The translations under genes were made by a program, and so were the position numbers. A DNA stretch of 13,947 nucleotides from Bacteroidales bacterium UBA1204 (GTDB lineage: Bacteria; Bacteroidota; Bacteroidia; Bacteroidales; F082), in contig DBXU01000009.1 of the NCBI GenBank assembly GCA_002310075.1, positions 1 through 13,947 of the forward strand. The letters are read 5' to 3'. Below the pieces are notes generated by a model, which had not been told where the DNA came from, did not search any database, and was given only the letters and a program-made list of their open reading frames with translations. Positions 8,201 to 13,947 of this stretch are shown here, one piece after another. Numbering within the stretch: the first letter of the stretch is position 1; the number at the start of each line of letters is the position of its first letter.

Positions 8201-8618
8201 CGCTCCCCGAGCCCGACTTGGCAATCATTTCGCCACCGATTTCCTCAGTGGCATAACCCAATTCGCGCTTCTGACGCTTAATGCCGAGAGCAGTAACCAC
8301 CACGTCGTCAAGCATCTGGGCGTCGGCCTCTAAAGTCACGTTGATTTTTGTCTTGCCTTTGATGGCAATTTCCTTTGTTTTATAGCCGACGAAACTAAAC
8401 ACCAACGTTGCATCGCGGTCAGCGTTGATGCTATAGTTGCCGTCAAAATCGGTCACGGTACCTTGTTGGCTTCCTTTCACCTGAATGGTGACTCCAGGTA
8501 GTCCTGTGCCGTCGTCGCTTGAAATGACCTTACCACTCACCAAAATGTTTTGTGCCAAGATGGTGAACGGACACATCATTAAGCCTACTAAGAATAATAA
8601 TAGTATCTTTTTATTCAT
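5292..8618 (-). CDS. SusC/RagA-type TonB-dependent outer-membrane transporter
   Basis: An 1108-residue beta-barrel transporter that imports the ligand held by its SusD partner, powered by TonB-ExbBD. Visible parts: signal peptide about 1-23 (ending TILAQN); carboxypeptidase-regulatory-like domain about 26-98 (VSGKVISSDDGTGLPGV, then FSFVGYKT); TonB box region about 103-110 (LDDVVVTA); plug domain about 115-245 with RGNNSIFGDNQPLIVVDGVP and the RGGNGVVLITTKKG end; then the long barrel, closing with SFMLTLKVNL. Length and order are those of SusC proteins. No FecR-interacting STN domain is present at the N-terminus, which fits the absence of an ECF sigma/anti-sigma pair nearby. It is preceded by thpR with only 16 bases between and followed by susD after 12. 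I found no clear promoter directly in front, so it may depend on transcription from upstream. TTTAAA stands 9 nt before the ATG. Confidence 0.95.
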   Translation of the reverse strand: MNKKILLLFLVGLMMCPFTILAQNILVSGKVISSDDGTGLPGVTIQVKGSQQGTVTDFDGNYSINADRDATLVFSFVGYKTKEIAIKGKTKINVTLEADAQMLDDVVVTALGIKRQKRELGYATEEIGGEMIAKSGSGSVISALSGRSAGVQIINPNGVDGGSSRITIRGNNSIFGDNQPLIVVDGVPMSNEGGITEWSGGRDWGTALNNINQEDIESLDILKGPTAAALYGSRGGNGVVLITTKKGSKQRGLGISYSAGFKITTPYLYRSVQNKYGAGGPITFHTPTLTPIEGMTDENGNQVYEYPGIYSVDNGPAGEPTNTTFGYYGGAQSWGPEMNGESVLWWDGVVRKYDPQPDNLKMLFKNGHTMNHNVAFQNAGNFGSVRVSFTDSRTDAIIDNCNLRQTTVNVGTMINVSEKIKVDVSFNYLDYYRLNSPEIGESNSNFNKGLLYSWPRSWKGLEVSSYENPDGTMNQFDGYPYMYIYNSTFWTFYNNNTTLDRDKMYGSVRLLYDVTPWLSASAKVALDWTADSYTTKHKPTTLDGMAGGYYSKSKSNSVTRDMDFLLTAYKDKIFGSKFNVRLSAGGEQYYGYRDGINGSSGRWAYANLYTIYNYSNATERTFGESMWEKQVNSLYAFFNMSYSDWLFLDITGRNDWSSTLPITNNSYFYPSATLSFVPTSAFKNWNWGPVNYLKLRGSWAQTASDTEPYQLTYTYNTGSFGHQLSAALPTVVPPLELKPQRQRSYELGFDLGLGARFNMDFTYYDIYSWDQILSSPLAPSSGANNVTINTGVVTNKGIEAIMTYDIAQGKDYGVQVGLNLARNKNKIVDLAGSNMYLLSEIWGSNGPAIAVEEGEEYGTIYGWDYVYEYTMPDGTTVGPFYDENGKPLPLLNETGTTYLKTDNRVPIGNCAPLVTGGVNLRASYKNWSLYALIDAKLGGQIYCASYVVGMQTGQSLATLYEREGNGLPYYENGELLGNYGVILPGYCINTETGEAVENEHVVHYLYKYMPNFGGWGNILSTPGIVNNTWIKMRELSLTYDFPRKWLDKQNLFKQASISLVGRDLFYFFKTLPDNINPEGTQGSGNAQGLEYASYPGSRSFMLTLKVNL

Positions 8619-8634
8619 AATGGATGATTTAAAT

Positions 8635-9201
8635 TTATCCTAACGGTATTTTTTTCAACACTTTGTAATATGGACCTGAGGGTTGCAGGAAACTTTGGAA
8701 ATAAACCAATTCCTTCACATCAGCATGCAGATAGGTTTTTTGTTCTATTGATTCATAAACCTGCAGAAACAATTGCTTGTCCACCAGATATTTAATACGG
8801 CATACTGTGAGATGCGGCACAAAATTCTGCCGATCACGCATATAGCCAACGCTATCAAAGGCATCCAAAAGATCGGCTTCAAGGTCATACAATGCTTTGG
8901 GGGCCTCCTGCATACCCAGCCAAAGTACCCGAGGCACTCGGTTGCTTCCGAAAAGTCCCGTACGATTAAAGTCCATCGTGAAAGGTTGGTGGTTTTTTGC
9001 CACTTTCTGGCAAGCTTCTATAATGGCTGGAACATCCTGGTCGGCTGTCTCTCCAACAAATTTTAAAGTAAGATGTATCTGATTGGGTTTGCACCAATTG
9101 ATATTCTTCTGTTCGTGTTGAAGCTTCTTCTGCAACTGTTGAACAAGCAGCGGGTATTCCGTTCCAGAAGGGATTGATATGGCTAAAAAAGTACGCTTCA
9201 T
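8635..9201 (-). CDS. thpR: RNA 2',3'-cyclic phosphodiesterase (2'-5' RNA ligase family)
   Basis: A 188-residue cytoplasmic protein of the 2H phosphoesterase superfamily. ThpR/LigT enzymes open 2',3'-cyclic phosphate RNA ends to 2'-phosphate and can reversibly join 2'-5' RNA in vitro; the role in the cell is unclear. Both HxTx signatures are present and correctly spaced: HLTL at residues 43-46 and HLTV at 130-133. The usual N-terminus (RTFLAISIP), KFVGET after the first motif and the near-C-terminal SFLQPSGPYYKVL are typical, and the length is normal. It lies between the M14 peptidase gene (11 bases) and susC (16 bases) on the same strand, so it is probably co-transcribed with both, an unexpected place for an RNA enzyme. 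It lacks the TTTAAAA leader seen before several neighbours. Confidence in the family is high. Confidence 0.92.
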   Translation of the reverse strand: MKRTFLAISIPSGTEYPLLVQQLQKKLQHEQKNINWCKPNQIHLTLKFVGETADQDVPAIIEACQKVAKNHQPFTMDFNRTGLFGSNRVPRVLWLGMQEAPKALYDLEADLLDAFDSVGYMRDRQNFVPHLTVCRIKYLVDKQLFLQVYESIEQKTYLHADVKELVYFQSFLQPSGPYYKVLKKIPLG

Positions 9202-9212
9202 ACAAAAACGGA

Positions 9213-10958
9213 TTAACGGATGATGCCAACAGGATAAATCTGATAGCTCTTGTCAAAATATGGAGAACGTTCGTAGAACCAGTTCAACATTTCGTATTGT
9301 GAAGGCTGTTTGTCTTTGTCATAAGAAGCTTTCCATGCGTTAAACTGCTCAGCAAGGAAAGGATCTGCTGCAAGCATCGCCTTTGCCATAGGTTCCATCT
9401 TATAGGTTTCGAAATACTCAACACGTTGCAGCACATTGTTGAAGAATCCCCATTCAAACAAAGAGCCTTGCATCTCTGGTTCCAATAGGTTCATCAACAA
9501 TCGAATTCCGTTTTGCGAAGTCTTCACCACGGCCGATCCCTTAGGGAAGGTTACTTCTTTCGTGATTTCCTCGGTGTCGAAATGCGCCAAGCGGCAACGG
9601 CCTTCGGAAGGCATGGGCAAAAACGACACATTACTGAAACGATAGGTATTAACGGTAAGTGTTTTCTCTTCCTTTAGTTCATTAACTTTGAAGCCATGGG
9701 CTTTTACGATGTCTATAATTTCGTTGTATTGCGCAGGGATGATATATTCTTTTGGTACGGAAAGAGTCTTTGTTGGACGGGAGGAACGGATACGGCGTGT
9801 CGGGCGTGTTTCTGGTTTCGTGACATCATAGACATAATACTGACCCCCTGTAACCTCGCTCTGAACCAAGTCGAAATGATAACCCAAAAAGTCCTCCATG
9901 ATGGTGTCGTTCAACTCCGATTCCATATTAATCGGCAATTCTTTCAGGCTTTGGTCGTTCTTTTTGGCCTGTTTGAGAACATTATTGAAGTTCTCCTTGT
10001 CGCCACGGATGATTTTCAAGGTCTCCTCAATCATATGATAGGTAGAAAACACACGGTCTTTATAGGGTTTCAACATATGTGTCTCCAATAAGACTCCAGG
10101 GCAATTGCGAGCAATCGTATACCCTTCAGAAAACATGGCAGAGAAGCTCCTGTCATAGAGCTGCCCGTTCGGATCGCCCCAGGGGTAAAACTCAACATAA
10201 CGAGTGATGGGAAGGTCATGCTGTGCCATGGCAACGTTGATACTAGGTTCCCAGGTTTCGGTCAACCAACGGGTGATACCCGGGTCATAATTGCCGAAAT
10301 TTTCTGTGGAATATGTTGTAACATACTGGTAGTCGGCTCCATCTGTTGCGTGGGTATCAAAGAAAAAATCGGGTTGCCATTTGTTGAAAAGTGCAACAAA
10401 GGCTCTCATTTCAGGAGCGTCAAGTTTTGTGTAATCGCGATTCAGGTTCAACCCTTGCGCGTTCACACGCCATCCCATTTGTTTCGGTCCGTTTTGGTTG
10501 ATGCGATTGTAAGGTGAGAATTTTGCCAAGCCATCGGGACTCATCACAGGAATGAAAAGGAAAGAAAAATCGTTCAATAAAGCAGCATTATTGTTGTCGC
10601 TCAAAATGTTACGAATAAGCAAAAACATGGCATCCTTACCATTGGGTTCACCTGGATGGATGCATGATTGAACGAGTATGATGTCTTTACCTTTTTTATG
10701 AATCTTTTTCGGATTGGTGTAACCCTTTTCATCCACAATCAGCAAAGGTATTTCCCGGCCTTGTGACGTAACTCCTATGCTTTGGTAATGAACCTGCTTA
10801 AATTTCTTGGCAAGCCGTTTCGCATAAATAACGGTGTTTTCATAATCGTCTGTCTCCAAATAATTCGACTTTTCAAAAGTAGTCGTCAAATCATATTCTT
10901 TTTCAGTACAGGAAGCCATAAAAAACACGGCAAAAAAGAACAACAGAATTCTTTTCAT
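9213..10958 (-). CDS. M14-family zinc carboxypeptidase lipoprotein
   Basis: A 581-residue predicted lipoprotein (lipobox FMASC, Cys17) of the M14 metallopeptidase family, whose members usually remove C-terminal residues or split peptide side bonds. The zinc set is complete: HPGE (His101, Glu104) and DTH (His203). NLNRDY (Arg174) fits the substrate carboxylate-binding arginine, and LLETHMLKPY supplies the likely catalytic Glu292. Residues about 320-581 form the C-terminal extension found in a large bacterial M14 subgroup, including KEYIIPAQ and the SLFEWGFFNN segment. The catalytic set looks intact, so I expect an active enzyme in the periplasm or on the outer membrane. It is the first gene of the same-strand cluster ending in the PNGase gene and has a -7 box 19 bases before its ATG. 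In this context it could process the peptide part of deglycosylated proteins or glycopeptides, which is an inference. Confidence 0.9.
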   Translation of the reverse strand: MKRILLFFFAVFFMASCTEKEYDLTTTFEKSNYLETDDYENTVIYAKRLAKKFKQVHYQSIGVTSQGREIPLLIVDEKGYTNPKKIHKKGKDIILVQSCIHPGEPNGKDAMFLLIRNILSDNNNAALLNDFSFLFIPVMSPDGLAKFSPYNRINQNGPKQMGWRVNAQGLNLNRDYTKLDAPEMRAFVALFNKWQPDFFFDTHATDGADYQYVTTYSTENFGNYDPGITRWLTETWEPSINVAMAQHDLPITRYVEFYPWGDPNGQLYDRSFSAMFSEGYTIARNCPGVLLETHMLKPYKDRVFSTYHMIEETLKIIRGDKENFNNVLKQAKKNDQSLKELPINMESELNDTIMEDFLGYHFDLVQSEVTGGQYYVYDVTKPETRPTRRIRSSRPTKTLSVPKEYIIPAQYNEIIDIVKAHGFKVNELKEEKTLTVNTYRFSNVSFLPMPSEGRCRLAHFDTEEITKEVTFPKGSAVVKTSQNGIRLLMNLLEPEMQGSLFEWGFFNNVLQRVEYFETYKMEPMAKAMLAADPFLAEQFNAWKASYDKDKQPSQYEMLNWFYERSPYFDKSYQIYPVGIIR

Positions 10959-10977
10959 AGGATTAGTATTAAAGAGA

Positions 10978-11011
10978 CAAAAATAGGAATTTTATGAAGA
11001 TTTGCTCCAAA
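10978..11011 (-). promoter_or_regulatory. Promoter of the M14-thpR-susCD-PNGase cluster
   Basis: On the minus strand TATTTTTG (10978-10985) matches the Bacteroidetes -7 consensus TAnnTTTG exactly. A TTTG (plus-strand CAAA at 11008-11011) lies 22 bases upstream, slightly far for the usual -33 element. The predicted start site is about 10971, giving a very short leader of roughly 13 nt. Based on motif only. Confidence 0.6.
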
Positions 11012-11047
11012 GTGGTCAATTTTTCTTCATTTTCCGTCAAAAAAATG

Positions 11048-11055
11048 TATTTTAG
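11048..11055 (+). promoter_or_regulatory. Weak -7 box for the ROK kinase (TATTTTAG)
   Basis: TATTTTAG matches TAnnTTTG except for one base and stands 20 bases before the ATG of the ROK gene. No convincing TTTG -33 box is present in the T-rich stretch upstream. It shares a 117-base divergent spacer with the peptidase-cluster promoter. I found no clear operator palindrome in that spacer. Confidence 0.35.
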
Positions 11056-11075
11056 CACACTCAAAAACATCAAAA

Positions 11076-12023
11076 ATGAGCACATATTCTATAGGTATCG
11101 ATATTGGAGGCACCAACACCGACATTGGCTTGGTGCGCGATGATGGCCGTTGCCTGGCCAAAAAGAATCTTCCGACCAACAAGTATTTTGATGCATCCAT
11201 TTATGTGTCGGATATCTACGACCAGATTAAGGCCTTAATGGCTGACAATAACGTCACAATCATTGATGGCATCGGAATAGCAGCTCCAGCAGGTAATTAC
11301 TATACAGGCTGCATTGAAAATGCCACCAATCTCAATTTCAAGGGCATTGTCGACTTGGCGGCTGCTTTTCGCTCGCATATTGACGTACCCGTAGTCGTTT
11401 CCAACGATGCCAATGCTGCAGCCTATGGTGAACTTGTCTATGGTGGAGCCAAAGGCATGAAGCATTTCATTATGTTCACACTCGGGACCGGTGTTGGCAG
11501 TGGTATTGTGGTTGACGGCAAACTCGTTCACGGCAAGACAGGAGGGGCCGGTGAGTTAGGCCATGCCATCTTGATACCGGAAGGACGTCCCTGCGGATGT
11601 GGACGAAAAGGTTGCTTAGAGACCTATACTTCAGCCACAGGCATCCGACGTACGGCATTAGAATTAATAGAATCCATGCCTGAATATGACGGCATTCTTC
11701 GCAAAGTCAACCCAGAAGAACTCACCAGCAAGATGGTGGGTGATGCTGCCCAGGCTGGCGACACACTAGCTTTAAAAGTGTTTGAAAAAACTGGCTATTG
11801 GTTGGGAATTGCCTTGGCTAATGCTGTTGCTTTCAGTGGTCCCGAAGCCATTTTCTTGATGGGGGGGCCTGTAAAAGCTGGCGAAGTATTGATGAAACCT
11901 GTGCGGGAGTCCTTTAAACAGCACTTGTGTTTTGTCTATGATGGAAGCGTTGAAGTGCGAGTTTCCGAATTGTCCGACAACGATGCTGCCATACTGGGTG
12001 CAGCAGCGCTGACTAAGGCATAA
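11076..12023 (+). CDS. ROK-family sugar kinase (glucokinase-like)
   Basis: A 315-residue cytoplasmic kinase that uses ATP to phosphorylate a hexose, typically glucose, N-acetylglucosamine or N-acetylmannosamine in this family. It starts at once with the phosphate-binding loop (IDIGGTNTDIGLV, residues 8-20), which supports the ATG used and shows there is no N-terminal DNA-binding domain, so it is a kinase and not a NagC/Mlc-type repressor. Asp111 in SNDANAAAYGE is the expected catalytic base. GGAGELGH (156-163) contributes sugar and zinc ligands (Glu160, His163), and the CGCGRKGCLE zinc motif (173-182) supplies Cys173, Cys175 and Cys180. LMGGP near the C-terminus is also typical. It is divergent from the peptidase cluster and convergent with the Sel1 gene. 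Some Bacteroidetes RokA enzymes act on both glucose and GlcNAc, but the substrate cannot be decided here. A run of seven G lies at 11861-11867 in frame. Confidence 0.93.
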   Translation: MSTYSIGIDIGGTNTDIGLVRDDGRCLAKKNLPTNKYFDASIYVSDIYDQIKALMADNNVTIIDGIGIAAPAGNYYTGCIENATNLNFKGIVDLAAAFRSHIDVPVVVSNDANAAAYGELVYGGAKGMKHFIMFTLGTGVGSGIVVDGKLVHGKTGGAGELGHAILIPEGRPCGCGRKGCLETYTSATGIRRTALELIESMPEYDGILRKVNPEELTSKMVGDAAQAGDTLALKVFEKTGYWLGIALANAVAFSGPEAIFLMGGPVKAGEVLMKPVRESFKQHLCFVYDGSVEVRVSELSDNDAAILGAAALTKA

Positions 12024-12043
12024 AGAATGAAGAAGTTATAAAG

Positions 12044-12072
12044 AAAAATGCCGCTTATTAGGCGGCATTTTT
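12044..12072. terminator. Bidirectional intrinsic terminator between convergent genes
   Basis: AAAAATGCCGC (12044-12054) and GCGGCATTTTT (12062-12072) form a perfect 11-base stem with a 7-base loop. The flanking A and T runs give a U-tract in both directions. It starts 20 bases after the ROK stop and ends 2 bases before the stop codon of the minus-strand Sel1 gene, so it can serve both convergent genes. Confidence 0.9.
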
Positions 12073-12074
12073 CT

Positions 12075-12971
12075 TTACTTATAGTATTTGTCCAAAAAAT
12101 CCCCCGCTTCCTTCATGCCACCATCGCGTGCTTTCATCATCAGCATCTCGGCTTGTGTACGGTCTTGTTCCACTCCTTCTCCAGAATAGTATAATAAGCC
12201 TAAACGGTAAAGGGCGTTTGGAACGTTCTTTTCTGCTGCCTGGGTGTAGTAGGCGGCTGCTTTAGCATAGTCTTTCTCCACACCAATGCCATAACAATAG
12301 CAATCACCAACCTGTGAAAGAGCATAGGCATTGCCAGCCTCAGCAGCAGCTGTCCACCATTTGAGAGCCATTTTTTCGTCTTTTGTTGTCCCCATGCCAT
12401 AAAAATAACAATTGCCCAGATTCAACATGGCTTGTTCTTCTTTGGCTTCTGCACCTTGTCTAAAATAACTGAAGGCTAAATCGTTATTTTGATTAACGGC
12501 GATACCGGAACGATAAAAGTTGCCGAGTGCATTAAAAGCGGGAGCACAGTTTTGTTCTGCTGCCTTTTTAAACCAATCCAAAGCCTGACGCTCGTTCTTT
12601 TCCACACCATAACCTTTTTCCAAACACATCCCATAGGCATATTGATAATCGGGATTACCTTGCTCCGCCTTGATTCGAATGGTGTCGACCATGGCTTTCA
12701 TTTTTTCAGCCTTTGCGTTTTGGCTTGCTATAAGCTGACTGAAATCCAAAGGCTTACCATCTTCCATCTTCAAAACAGGTGTGTTTGGGTCAACTGTTTG
12801 ACTCGGTGTGGAAGTTGTATTCGAAACTTGAGAAGTTGTCTGGGCTTCCGATGCAACCGTTACGTTTTGTGGAACAGGTGTTTCTTTCACCTGTTTCTGA
12901 GCCTTGTCATTGTTATTTCCACATGAAGCTACCAACAATGCGGTGGCGAATATCAAAAAGGATTTTTTCAT
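12075..12971 (-). CDS. Sel1-repeat (TPR-like) lipoprotein
   Basis: A predicted lipoprotein of 298 residues. I chose the ATG at 12969-12971, which gives MKKSFLIFATALLVASC with the lipidated Cys at residue 17. The frame could also open three codons upstream at a TTG (12978-12980), which adds MKP and is less likely. After a Thr/Ser/Gln-rich linker (about 20-75) and a short helical region come five Sel1 repeats, each exactly 36 residues apart, beginning at the AEQ/AEA/AEK positions (A102, A138, A174, A210, A246 in this numbering). Each carries G..Y..G.GV..D..KA..W...AAE-type residues. Sel1 repeats form alpha-alpha superhelices that bind proteins, so this is probably an envelope scaffold or adaptor; no partner is evident. 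It has its own -7 box and TTTAAAAA 9 nt before the ATG. Confidence 0.9.
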   Translation of the reverse strand: MKKSFLIFATALLVASCGNNNDKAQKQVKETPVPQNVTVASEAQTTSQVSNTTSTPSQTVDPNTPVLKMEDGKPLDFSQLIASQNAKAEKMKAMVDTIRIKAEQGNPDYQYAYGMCLEKGYGVEKNERQALDWFKKAAEQNCAPAFNALGNFYRSGIAVNQNNDLAFSYFRQGAEAKEEQAMLNLGNCYFYGMGTTKDEKMALKWWTAAAEAGNAYALSQVGDCYCYGIGVEKDYAKAAAYYTQAAEKNVPNALYRLGLLYYSGEGVEQDRTQAEMLMMKARDGGMKEAGDFLDKYYK

Positions 12972-12991
12972 TGGCTTCAATTTTTAAACTG

Positions 12992-12999
12992 CAAAAATA
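12992..12999 (-). promoter_or_regulatory. -7 box for the Sel1 lipoprotein gene (TATTTTTG)
   Basis: The minus strand reads TATTTTTG, an exact match to TAnnTTTG and identical to the box before the M14 peptidase gene. It lies 20 bases before the preferred ATG and 6 bases past the stop codon of the TonB-receptor gene, so the Sel1 gene can be transcribed on its own. No -33 TTTG stands at the usual distance. Confidence 0.55.
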
Positions 13000-13005
13000 C
13001 GGTTT

Positions 13006-13947
13006 TTATTTGATTTGGAAGCGAACGCCCAAATAAGCACGAATACCTGACAATGGTCCCCATACCATAGATGCGTCGAAGTCTTTGCTGGTGGGGTTTT
13101 CAGACGAGATGATGGGGTGATCCTGCTTGTAGTTAGTCAGGTTCTCACCGCCGACATAGAGTTCCCAGCATTTACCCAGCTTCTTGGTGACCTGTGCGTT
13201 CATGATGACATAAAAAGGCGAGCGTTCTATGTTCTGATGGAGGGCCACGGCGGTGGCGTTGCCATTCAAATTGGGTACTCGACTGTCGCCGTTGAACTGT
13301 GTCGTGAAATCGAACTGCCAAGTACCGGGGGCATACGACATCGTCACCAAACCTTTGTAGCGGTTGACAAAAGGCTTCTCGCGCAGCGTGTCGTTGATGG
13401 TCATCTTCACATCGTTGTAGCGGAAGGCCAAGGTCAGGTCGAAGTCCTTGAAGATCTCGCAGTTGGCCTCGATTTGGGCGCTGTTTGAGTACGACTTGCC
13501 GTTGAGGTTGTAGATGCGAATCTGATGGGCGTCAGCATCGCGGTCGAGGACGATCTGGTTGATGAAATCGGTACGGTAGAAGTCGGCTTGGAGGACAATC
13601 TCGCGCCAGCCGATGTCGATGCCTTTGGTCAGGTTAATGCCGTAGTTCCAGGCCTCTTCCATCTTGGGGGCGTCAATGAATCGGATCATCCTCGACGAAG
13701 CCAACATGGTGGAGTTCTCAGCCAAGATGTTGGGGGAGCGATAACCCTTACCTGCTGAAAGGCGTACGGCGAATTCATCGTGCGTTTTGAACCTCACATG
13801 CAGACGGGGTGTGTAAAGCATCTTTTGGTAATAGGTGTTATAGTCAGCACGGAAGCCAGCAATGATGTTCCAATGGTGGTCGTCAGTGAAATTGTATTCC
13901 ACAAAGGCTCCCGGGACTTGTTCGACACGTTGGAAAGTGCTGTCGTT
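13006..13947 (-). CDS. TonB-dependent outer-membrane receptor, C-terminal 313 residues (cut by right window edge)
   Basis: This is the C-terminal half of a TonB-dependent receptor beta-barrel. The frame is open from its TAA (13006-13008) to the window end. An apparent GTG start at 13900-13902 is internal: the upstream codons continue in frame (NDSTFQRVEQVPGAF). Alternating aromatic and polar strands, the conserved SAGKGYRSPN segment, a late VGGENLTNY motif and a final strand ending YLGVRFQIK are typical of receptors of the BtuB/CirA/FepA type. It is not SusC-like in its C-terminus, and no SusD gene follows; the next gene is the Sel1 lipoprotein. The cargo (siderophore, cobalamin, metal or other) cannot be told because plug and N-terminus lie outside the window. 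It is probably unrelated to the glycoprotein cluster. Confidence 0.88.
   Translation of the reverse strand, partial: NDSTFQRVEQVPGAFVEYNFTDDHHWNIIAGFRADYNTYYQKMLYTPRLHVRFKTHDEFAVRLSAGKGYRSPNILAENSTMLASSRMIRFIDAPKMEEAWNYGINLTKGIDIGWREIVLQADFYRTDFINQIVLDRDADAHQIRIYNLNGKSYSNSAQIEANCEIFKDFDLTLAFRYNDVKMTINDTLREKPFVNRYKGLVTMSYAPGTWQFDFTTQFNGDSRVPNLNGNATAVALHQNIERSPFYVIMNAQVTKKLGKCWELYVGGENLTNYKQDHPIISSENPTSKDFDASMVWGPLSGIRAYLGVRFQIK

Larger units (their letters stand above)
893..10958 (-). other. Probable five-gene operon: M14 peptidase, thpR, susC, susD, PNGase
   Basis: Five minus-strand genes follow each other with gaps of 11, 16, 12 and 46 bases. A -7 box (10978-10985) precedes the first and a strong terminator (827-862) follows the last. 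I saw no GC-rich hairpin with T-run in any gap. The products (surface or periplasmic peptidase, SusC/SusD importer, secreted de-N-glycosylating enzyme) make a coherent glycoprotein-use set, apart from ThpR. The usual regulators of such loci and glycoside hydrolases are absent from the window. Promoters hidden inside thpR or susD cannot be excluded. Confidence 0.65.

Noticed and set aside
11076..12023. ROK protein as a transcriptional repressor of the cluster
   Set aside because: It starts directly with the ATP-binding loop and has no N-terminal helix-turn-helix domain, so a kinase role fits better.
12978..12980. TTG start for the Sel1 lipoprotein
   Set aside because: The ATG three codons later gives a standard lipoprotein signal (MKKSFLIF..LLVASC) and better spacing from the TTTAAAAA leader element.
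13900..13902. GTG as start of the right-hand TonB receptor gene
   Set aside because: The frame continues upstream to the window edge with plausible receptor sequence, and a protein starting here would lack the plug and half of the barrel.
1..13947. CRISPR arrays, tRNA or rRNA genes, insertion sequences, phage genes
   Set aside because: I saw no regularly spaced repeats, cloverleaf sequences, transposase motifs or terminal inverted repeats in either strand.

Overview
The window looks like a stretch of a Bacteroidetes chromosome, most likely from the order Bacteroidales. The evidence is a SusC/SusD outer-membrane pair, a secreted protein with a type IX secretion (T9SS) C-terminal sorting domain, TAnnTTTG -7 promoter boxes typical of the phylum, AT-rich leaders instead of Shine-Dalgarno sites, and lipoproteins with short signal peptides. 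T9SS cargo makes the genus Bacteroides itself less likely. The species cannot be named from the sequence. I see no tRNA, rRNA, CRISPR array, insertion sequence or phage gene.

Layout from left to right: (1) 1-761, minus strand, the N-terminal part of a bacterial-type prolyl-tRNA synthetase that runs off the left edge, with its promoter at 798-805. (2) 827-862, a strong hairpin terminator. (3) 893-10958, minus strand, five tightly packed genes. In transcription order these are an M14 zinc-carboxypeptidase lipoprotein, the RNA 2',3'-cyclic phosphodiesterase ThpR, SusC, SusD, and an 882-residue T9SS-secreted protein whose C-terminal half is a peptide:N-glycosidase F (PNGase F) domain. Gaps are 11, 16, 12 and 46 bases, with no internal terminator seen, a -7 box in front of the first gene and a terminator after the last. 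(4) 11076-12023, plus strand and divergent, a ROK-family sugar kinase. (5) 12044-12072, a two-way terminator shared with the convergent Sel1-repeat lipoprotein gene at 12075-12971. (6) 13006-13947, minus strand, the C-terminal part of a TonB-dependent receptor of a different kind from SusC, cut by the right edge.

The main result is the PNGase F module in a protein that otherwise looks like a generic large secreted protein. It keeps equivalents of all three catalytic acids of Elizabethkingia PNGase F (Asp60, Glu118, Glu206). Its position directly downstream of a SusC/SusD pair, with a zinc peptidase at the head of the same probable operon, suggests a glycoprotein-use locus: N-glycans are cut from proteins outside the cell, SusD/SusC capture and import glycan or peptide, and the peptidase trims the peptide part. 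The adjacent ROK kinase could phosphorylate a released sugar. No glycoside hydrolase and no dedicated regulator (hybrid two-component system or ECF sigma/anti-sigma) lies inside the window, so this is not a textbook polysaccharide utilisation locus. The substrate remains an inference.
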